Source: Gymnopilus junonius (taxonomy: Eukaryota > Basidiomycota > Agaricomycetes > Agaricales > Galerinaceae). From it: DNA of 14,088 nt. Below the pieces are notes generated by a model that ran no database searches, was not told the DNA's origin, and saw only the letters and a program-made list of their open reading frames with translations. A program made the translations under genes and the position numbers. Positions 1 through 6,084 of this stretch are shown piece by piece. Location: the NCBI GenBank assembly GCA_015501075.1, contig JADNYJ010000755.1, positions 1 to 14,088 of the forward strand, given 5' to 3'. Numbering within the stretch: the first letter of the stretch is position 1; each line of letters begins with the position of its first letter.

Positions 1-290
1 GCTAATCTATTAAACCAGATTTTAGTAAAAGCTAAATATACTTAGTAGAGATTTCAAATGCAGGTATAGGTATTTATAGATATATATACAGGGCCAGGTC
101 TTTATGAATATAAATTCAAAGTATAGGTTTTTATAGATATAGATTTAAGGTATGGGTTCTCACTAATATATTACTTTAGTCTGCCTCTTCTTAGCCTCTA
201 TTAGCTTCGTAAATTTCTATACCATTACTTAACCTAGAGGAACCCTCCTAATAACATATTTACTTATATTTTATAGGCTTATTATTCAAT

Positions 291-438
291 TTTATCTATA
301 TCTAATCTTATCTATCTATCTTATCTAAATCTTATCTAAATCTAAATTTAATCTAATCTCTTAATCTTATCTAATATTTATATCTTATCTCTTGATCTTA
401 TCTTATCTTATATATCTTATCTCTTATCTCATCTTTTA
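291..438. repeat. TATCT/TATCTAA-type simple repeat
   Basis: About 150 bp are built almost entirely from variants of TTATCT, TTATCTAA and TATCTAATC, with irregular register. It is an impure microsatellite rather than a fixed-period array. It is not a fungal telomere repeat, which is usually TTAGGG-like. Confidence 0.75.
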
Positions 439-483
439 TCAACCTAAAAGCAGTAAAGCTTCAATATTTGTCTATCAGATATG

Positions 484-536
484 TATTCTATTATTTGCAT
501 GCTTATCTTCAGAAATTTCTAGAAAATAATAGAATA
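484..536. repeat. Perfect 13-bp inverted repeat (possible hairpin)
   Basis: The left arm 484-496 (TATTCTATTATTT) is the exact reverse complement of 524-536, separated by 27 nt. The loop contains the short palindrome AGAAATTTCT at 511-520. It lies just beyond the point where the copia reading frame stops matching integrase. It could be a folded breakpoint or a terminal repeat remnant, or simply chance in AT-rich DNA. Confidence 0.6.
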
Positions 537-589
537 TTTGTTTGGTTTCTAGATATAATTATAATGCAGATGAAGTGTTTTTAGTAGTA

Positions 590-1225
590 GGCACATAGAC
601 TCGGCTTTCTCATCTAAAGTCCGATTGAAACATTTAGCTCGACCATTCATTTGGGGCTGATGAGGTACGCTTCTTTGGATCTCGATCTCAAGATCCTTAA
701 GGATTTCTAAGTATTCCTTATCGATGTATTCACTGCCATTGTCACTTATCCACTCTTCGACTTTGGCATTATACTTGGTTTTTACCATGGCTAAAAATTG
801 CCTGGTAGCATCTTTCACATCACTCTTGCGTTTGAGGAGCGTGACCCAAGTATTTGATGTGTGATCATCAATAAAGGAAATGAAATATTTGTACTGGTGA
901 TACGAAGTCACCAGATACTCCTTAAGGTCTGAATGGATCTGCTGGAATGGTTTGGTTGCACATTTGACATTGTCTGGGAAAGAGCGTAAATGCATCTTTC
1001 CTTTTGCGCAACCTTCACATATGCCAGCATCCTTCAGGACTTTAATAGATGGGAAGTTTTCAGAATTAGCCTTAAACTTCTCGAACACTTGAGTGGAAGG
1101 GTGTCTGAGTCATCTATGCCATAGATCATAATCTTCGGCATGTACCAATTTCATCGTGATCAAGTTCTTTCCAGAGATGATCTGCAACTTGACCCAAAAC
1201 ATAGTGTCATGATGAGAATGCTTTG
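590..1225 (-). pseudogene. copia integrase (GAG-pre-integrase plus rve core), inactivated
   Basis: The frame beginning near 1225 reads FWVKLQIISGKN, then DLWHR-stop-LRHPS, then CEGCAKGKMHLRSFP. This is the HHCC zinc-binding region with an in-frame TGA at 1110-1112 where copia elements normally have Arg (CGA). The catalytic core follows with D1 in HSDL (927-929), the FISFIDDHTS strand and D2 in SDNGSEY. At the third catalytic position, in NGRAKCFNRTLDEKAESM, the family's AER is AKC. The Glu codon position (633-635) is AAA, so the DDE triad is lost by an apparent G-to-A change, and the next codon is TGT where CGT/CGC is usual. Similarity ends about 590; the frame stops at 549 without the C-terminal domain. 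Confidence 0.87.
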
Positions 1226-1279
1226 GCAATGCATTTAGAATAGTGCGGCTATTCTCTCTTTGGATATGAAATTAAGTGA

Positions 1280-2417
1280 TCATGAATCACCTAATATAAC
1301 ATTTTCTGCGCTGAGGATTTGACCCATCGACAGAAGTTGTACAGTCACAGCAGGCATGTAGAATACTGGATGAAGTCGCAATATTTCATATGTCACAGTA
1401 TTATTCTTATCGGTAACTTCTGTTTCAATAAAAACAGTACCAAATCCATCAACATAGGCTATGCCATTAGCAGTTTGGACCTTTGGTCTTTCTTTGCTTG
1501 GAAATTTGGTAAGTTCCGAAAAGTCGGAGATTTGTCCAGAAAAATGCATAGATGCTCTGGAATCTACAAGCCATTCCTCAAACATCTTTTGACATTCCTT
1601 TCCCTTACAGTTCGCACAAGAGATGACATGATCAAGATATAAATTGTAGATAGTAAATAAATGTAATTTACTATCTACCCCATACAGCGTATTAATACCT
1701 GTGGGTTGATCAGTTAGCATCTTGTCAACATGTGAACAAGAAGGTACTTGCCAATCCAGATGAGGGAGGAGCACTGAATCACCATGATTCTGCTCTATCT
1801 CGTCCTCATAAGAGATCGGGTCCGAATCCCACATCATCTTGTACATATCGTCCCAGCTCTGTTGAGTCATTTTAGTGATGATATTCCTATTTGCACTAAT
1901 AAAGTGCAATCCAAGATGAAGGGACTCACCGATCGGCAGTAGCAGTAGAAGATCTTCTTCCCCAAAGGAGATATACTTCTCATCATCATCCACATAGGTG
2001 AGATCGCCTTGTGACACTACCTCATTCATGCGATTCCAGTCTTCCGCCATAAGCGGTTTGGAATCAACTGCCATATGAGAAGGATCTGGGGTCAGCGCCT
2101 GATAGGGCTCAGGACCAAAGAGATTGTTATAGATCTCGGTTGTCATCAACAACCCCGATGCAACATCTTCTGTGGTGGTGCTACTGTGCATATGCACAGT
2201 GCTACTCGTTCCCACATTATTGGCAATCCTACTTGCACCCATATTAAGGGTGACTTCCTCGAATCTACTTGAGGTGGCAATTGTTGGGGTAACCCTGATG
2301 CGAGACATCAGGTCCTGCAATTTCCTGAAAGAGGGATATGGCACCATTCCCTGAGTGGGGTTCTTCCAGGTGCCCTCGTGGACTTTGTGAGAGGTAATGG
2401 TACCTCTCCCACTAATC
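1280..2417 (-). pseudogene. copia Gag-protease linker and aspartic protease remnant
   Basis: One uninterrupted frame covers an acidic linker of some 250 residues and then the retropepsin region CKGKECQKMFEEWLVDSRAS, MHFSGQISDFSEL and VQTANG, ending LLSMGQILSAENV as in copia proteases just before the integrase zinc region. The catalytic Asp is coded at 1562-1564. The family motif is D-S/T-G-A-S, but here the glycine is Arg (AGA at 1556-1558, one G-to-A change from GGA), which should cripple the flap or active-site loop. The frame ends at TGA (1280-1282) in the protease-integrase linker. A frame change near 1255-1285 is needed to reach the integrase frame. Confidence 0.8.
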
Positions 2418-3534
2418 TCAACAACATTGTGAGTAGTGGGGACTGGGTGCGGGCAGGAAATGCGCCATGGATGCAAGCATGAATGGCTCTTCATCCGAGT
2501 CCTCAACAAAGTGCGCTGACTTTGGCTTGAAGCCAGCGCGGCAGGGTTTCCTCTTAGGGTACTCCTTTTTCTGTGAACTGCTGGGGTTACCAGCATTCTG
2601 CTGATCAGAGTGGCGCAGTTCGGGACCTTTCCCTTTGATTGCAGTGTTGCACTGTGCATTCGCATTGTTAGCCTGTTGGTTTTTGGGCCGGCTATCCTTA
2701 GGCAGGTTGAGCTGCTTTGGCACATAGAACGTGCCATGCTTAGGTTGCTTATGCTGCTTAAGGTGCCCAAATGGGCAGCCCATGTGGTGCGAATGCTGTC
2801 AAAGAGGTCTTTCAGTTCCATATTTGGAACTGAGTTTTGCCTAGTAAAGTCTTCCATCATCCGCTGATAAACAGATTCTTGCGATGTGACATTCATGGCA
2901 AGTGGAAGATTCATGAGTAGAATCAGGCACACCATGGATTCAGAAACCATGGGTACCATGCTGGTGGAACCAGTTGATGTTGAGGGATTTGCATCATTGA
3001 CGAGTGGGAGATGCCCATAGTGGTAATGGAACTTGGCAAGCTGGGGGTTGGGATCGGAGAGATCAATCTTGAGATTCATAAGGACCCTAAAGTCCTCAAG
3101 GGTCTCGATGAACATCTCCTTGGAGTACTTCGTCTTGATCCAATCCCATGCTTCGGCCACAGACAGGGTTTTAACCTGGTCCCATATACCAGTATCGACT
3201 TGGAATTCTTGGAGTTGAAACTCTCCAATTTATGGCAGTATGTTTCCTCGGCAGCAGTCCATCATGAGAAGCGGGCGTTGTACAGGTTGAGATCACCCTG
3301 GGTAGGCCTGATGGCAGGAGTGGTGTCGGTGGCATGAGTGCCAGTGGGAAAAGATGGTTCCCTAATTTGTTGCTCTGGAGGAGCGGTGAGGGTTTCCTCA
3401 AGGATGGCTTTTATGTCCATATGGAGGATAACGGCCTCCATCTTTGATGCCCATTGGCGGTAGTGGTGACCATCGAATTTCAGAAGGTCAGAGGTGGTGA
3501 AGGAGATAGAGGTGGTGTTCTTTACGGAAGACAT
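2418..3534 (-). pseudogene. copia Gag polyprotein, frameshifted
   Basis: The start at 3534 opens a reading frame with the fungal copia Gag signature LLKFDGHHYRQWASKMEA. It reaches a stop at 3262-3264 (TGA before TGG, probably from CGA). The same frame continues sensibly after the stop (WTAAEETYCHKLE). It must then shift near 3230 into the frame giving IWDQVKTLSVAEAWDWIKT and KYSKEMFIETLEDFRVLMNL, the UBN2-type Gag core. A further shift near 2790 leads into a Lys/Pro-rich stretch starting MGCPFGHLKQHKQPKHG, possibly a decayed zinc knuckle, followed by an acidic spacer (AHFVEDSDEE). The long continuous frame 1280-3160 is thus a mixture of true and shadow sequence. Gag would normally form the particle shell and bind element RNA; this copy cannot make it intact. 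Confidence 0.8.
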
Positions 3535-4102
3535 TGTTGAGATTGTTTGATCAGTTGGAATTTCTGTTAAGAAAAAGGCTGGGTTGTGTCAGTGACAGGT
3601 GTGTAAAAGCGTGCTAAATAAGGAAAGCACTGCTAAAAATACCTGCACTAGACATGGAATTAACCCCTTAAGGGCAATTTGTCCAGACAGTGACAGATGT
3701 CCGGGCCCACATGACAAGGCTCTATACAATGTTGCGCATGGTAGTGAACAATTGTGGGAGAGCATTCTGTCTTGCGACGAACAGCTGTGGTCGATGTTCT
3801 GCCTGACGGTGAACTATCTTCCTAGGTAGAAGTAAGCTACAGACCGATGCTAAGCAGGTTCTGCACAATGGCGAACTATGCTAGACAGGTTCTGCCCTAA
3901 GGCGAACTCAATGTCCAGCAGGTTCTGCCAATGGGAACAGCATGCTTTGCTATTGGGGCCCATATCCTTCTTTCCCACAAACCACCACCATCACAAAATG
4001 TCGATAACTCACAACACTGCAACTCTCCTCAACAACCTGCGATCTGGTCCTTGGATAGTGTTTATCGCTATTCGAGTGTGTACGCACCTTTAGTGCAAGT
4101 TG
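3535..4102. other. Divergent leader between copia gag and LINE ORF1
   Basis: The two elements face away from each other, so these 568 bp should contain the copia 5' leader and LTR (leftward) and the LINE 5' UTR (rightward). No gene is supportable; short open frames at 3599-3829 and 3878-4093 look like chance. A possible LTR edge is the TGTTAAG at 3565, which on the minus strand would read CTTAACA just upstream of gag, but no opposite edge or primer-binding site is evident. CAGTGACAG occurs twice, near 3590 and 3690. The tandem repeat inside is listed separately. Confidence 0.55.
3796..3945 (+). repeat. Degenerate 31-33-bp tandem repeat upstream of LINE ORF1
   Basis: The core GTTCTGC-(6-7 nt)-GGCGAACT starts at 3858 and 3889. 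A weaker third unit at 3922 reads GTTCTGCCAATGGGAACAG, and a more distant one at 3796 reads GTTCTGCCTGACGGTGAAC. Three units are preceded by CAGG. The spacing of the last three is 31 and 33 bp. Its position 150-300 bp before ORF1 would suit repeated promoter or 5' UTR units of the LINE, but it could equally belong to a copia LTR. Confidence 0.65.
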
Positions 4103-6079
4103 ATGGCTGAGCAATCATCATCGTCCGCGCCCAAGCACCCCTCCCTCTCTGCCTCTGGTGGGCATTTACCATCCATCGGAGCCTCAAGTACCAAGTCTCC
4201 AACCCCTGAGGGTTCTTCGTCCTCTCGATCCGTTCGAGAGAGATACTCTTCATCCACCCCTGCTCCTCATGAGCGGGAGGAGGCTGAGTCTCGGTCAGCG
4301 ATACACTCGTGGGCCACTACTCCCATTGCTTCGAGGGCTTCCTCCCCTGATGTTTCCATGGGAGAGGAGGACAATACAGTTCGTTTTCCTCTCGCAAGTG
4401 CCTCTCCAGAGCCGCAGCCTACTGCCCTTTCTCTCACAGGATCGGAGGGGGATTGGGTTGCTGTGGCGGAGTCACTGAAGACCATTGGTTCATTTATGAT
4501 GACCAATGGTCCTTCTACTTTATCAGGGGCAGATCGCCCTGATTATGCTGGCCTTTTCACTAGGATAGTGAATTCGGTCACTACTTCCCCTTGGGCCAAG
4601 GAGGCCATGGGTGTCAGTGCGCGAGTGCCGTCTCTTAGATGGTCTATCATATGCAACCTCATCGATTCAGATAGCTCCCTTGCAGACCTTATGTATCGAG
4701 ATCTAGTGAAGACTCAAGGAGGAGCTCCTGCTCCCCCTCCAGAGCCCTCATCTTCCCAGAATGCCCCCCCAAAGCAGACTGGTCCTCCAGTGGAACCTGA
4801 GGTGCCTCCCAAGGCACCCGCTCCTGCTCCTGCTCATACCAAGCTTCAGCCCCGTAAACAGAAGGCTAAGCTGGTCCAATACCAGAGGCTGCCCCCCCCC
4901 AGGGCCCCTCCTGTTCCTCTTTCTTCTCATCCCAAGTGCTCCTTCGCCTCGAAACTCCGGACACCAGTTCCGGGGTCCTTGACCCACGGATCGCTTACTA
5001 ATTGCTACTTTGAGCATGCAGTCACTCAAATGGCACCACAAACCTGGACCCAGGCTGCCTCAGGCCCAGGCCCAGACCCCAGTTCCAGACCCTCTCAGGG
5101 CCTGACTAGACCCTCTACCCCAGCCAAGTCTAAAGGGCTGGACTTTGTCACGGCAGGCCCGATGCGCCGCCAAGTCCTCATGGTGTTCAATGACTTTGCG
5201 CTGAAGAACGTCATCCTCGCTACGCTGGTTGATGAGATCAACCAGATGATGGCTCTTGACCGATTCAACATTCGGATCACTTCTGCGGAACCTGCCTATC
5301 GTGGGTGGGCTCTGCACACCAACCATGTACCCATGAGTGATGAGCTTATGCTCCTTCAGGGTGCTATCTATAACATCATCCAAGGCACCTCTGATGAATA
5401 TAAGGGGTTGATGCCTTGGGTCGGATTGCCGATGTCCAAAGCCTTCTTGAAGGTTCTGGATGTCCCCTATTACTCAGACGTCTTCCAGAAGACTGTCACT
5501 ACCATCGCCGATATTGAGAGAGCACTCAAAAGGGCCCCTCTCTTCTCGGGTGTTCCTTTTGCGGGGCATGCGTGCCTCGTACGTCAATCAGCAAAGAGCT
5601 CTAAGTTCGACTACTACTTTGAGATCTGGGATTCCCAGACTGGATGCACCGTGAAGACGCTTATCAACAAGGCTTTTCACTACAAGGATGAGCTGCTTTA
5701 TGTAAAGCCAGCTGCCGCCCAACGAGGTGTCCCCATGTGCCAGCGCTGGGGTCATCTTACCAAGGATTGTAGGGCCCACCAGTGCTGCTGTGCACAGTGC
5801 GGCGGGCCTCATGCCACTGACGAGCATCGCGCCCTCACGCCTTGCTGCAACTGGCCTCCGCCGGATTCAGATGGTATGCACCACCCCACTCCAGCTGGTG
5901 AGCCATGCCCCCACAAGGCCCGCTGTCCCAATTGCCAGGGCGAGCACCCTGCCACAGGATGCAATTGCAAATTCTGGGAACACTGCTTCAATCACGATTG
6001 GATTGTAGCCAAATACCGCGAGGTACATGATAGATGCACACTCTGGACCTTGACGTCTAACGTCCCTCCTCTAGCTTGA
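4103..6079 (+). CDS. LINE ORF1 protein (Gag-like, zinc knuckle), 658 aa
   Basis: The ATG at 4103 (MAEQSSSS) is chosen; the frame is open from the TTG just before it. Residues 1-115 are Ser/Pro-rich and probably disordered. Residues about 115-205 form a conserved-looking helical block (DWVAVAESLKTIGSF). Residues 205-345 are Pro-rich. About 345-540 is the folded region before the knuckles (RRQVLMVF, MSKAFLKVLDVPYY, FEIWDSQTGCTVKTLI). The tail is Cys/His-rich: CQRWGHLTKDC from residue 546 (5738), CAQCGGPHATDEH at 5789, and CPNCQGEHPATGC at 5924, then FWEHCFNHDWI. Such proteins bind LINE RNA to form the RNP for target-primed reverse transcription. The first knuckle appears to lack a Cys. No stop or frameshift is visible, in sharp contrast to ORF2. 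It ends TGA-TAA directly before the ORF2 start. Confidence 0.85.
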   Translation: MAEQSSSSAPKHPSLSASGGHLPSIGASSTKSPTPEGSSSSRSVRERYSSSTPAPHEREEAESRSAIHSWATTPIASRASSPDVSMGEEDNTVRFPLASASPEPQPTALSLTGSEGDWVAVAESLKTIGSFMMTNGPSTLSGADRPDYAGLFTRIVNSVTTSPWAKEAMGVSARVPSLRWSIICNLIDSDSSLADLMYRDLVKTQGGAPAPPPEPSSSQNAPPKQTGPPVEPEVPPKAPAPAPAHTKLQPRKQKAKLVQYQRLPPPRAPPVPLSSHPKCSFASKLRTPVPGSLTHGSLTNCYFEHAVTQMAPQTWTQAASGPGPDPSSRPSQGLTRPSTPAKSKGLDFVTAGPMRRQVLMVFNDFALKNVILATLVDEINQMMALDRFNIRITSAEPAYRGWALHTNHVPMSDELMLLQGAIYNIIQGTSDEYKGLMPWVGLPMSKAFLKVLDVPYYSDVFQKTVTTIADIERALKRAPLFSGVPFAGHACLVRQSAKSSKFDYYFEIWDSQTGCTVKTLINKAFHYKDELLYVKPAAAQRGVPMCQRWGHLTKDCRAHQCCCAQCGGPHATDEHRALTPCCNWPPPDSDGMHHPTPAGEPCPHKARCPNCQGEHPATGCNCKFWEHCFNHDWIVAKYREVHDRCTLWTLTSNVPPLA

Positions 6080-6084
6080 TAATG
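6077..6084 (+). promoter_or_regulatory. ORF1/ORF2 junction TGATAATG (candidate termination-reinitiation site)
   Basis: ORF1 ends with TGA (6077-6079) followed in the same frame by TAA (6080-6082). The ORF2 ATG is 6082-6084, so the second stop and the start overlap by one base as TAATG. In some LINEs (SART1 is the known case) a UAAUG overlap lets terminating ribosomes restart on ORF2. The geometry here is similar, but the first stop is 3 nt upstream. The function is inferred. Confidence 0.5.

Larger units (their letters stand above)
1..548. other. AT-rich non-coding flank of the copia remnant
   Basis: No supportable gene. The stretch is strongly AT-rich compared with everything to its right. 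Near-repeats of a TATAGGT-TTTATAGATATAGAT type occur around 63-88 and 118-145, followed by a TATCT-rich simple repeat and a small inverted repeat that are listed separately. Where a copia RT/RNase H and 3' LTR would be expected, I find no RT motif in any frame, so this is probably unrelated DNA abutting the truncated element. Confidence 0.6.
549..3534 (-). mobile_element. Ty1/copia LTR retrotransposon remnant (gag-PR-IN only)
   Basis: Reading leftwards from 3534 the order is gag N-terminal region, gag central region, basic/Cys region, long linker, aspartic protease, GAG-pre-integrase HHCC region and integrase core. That order (protease then integrase before RT) is the copia order, as opposed to gypsy. 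The coding line is broken by in-frame stops at 3262-3264 and 1110-1112 and by several frame changes. RT and RNase H, which should follow integrase, are absent. I could not identify either LTR, a primer-binding site or target-site duplications. The element is non-autonomous and very probably dead. Confidence 0.85.

Noticed and set aside
291..438. A telomere or subtelomere repeat
   Set aside because: The TATCT-type repeat is irregular and unlike fungal TTAGGG telomeres, and coding elements continue beside it.
1319..3401. Plus-strand and alternative-frame open stretches across the copia region (for example 1319-1642 and 3011-3337)
   Set aside because: They are antisense shadows of the gag, protease and linker coding sequence.
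3796..3945. A CRISPR-like array
   Set aside because: The repeats are contiguous and degenerate with almost no spacer, no cas genes are present, and the context is eukaryotic.
3565..4102. A copia 5' LTR beginning at TGTTAAG (3565)
   Set aside because: Only one plausible edge is visible. No matching second LTR, primer-binding site, TATA box or target duplication could be found, so no LTR feature is called.
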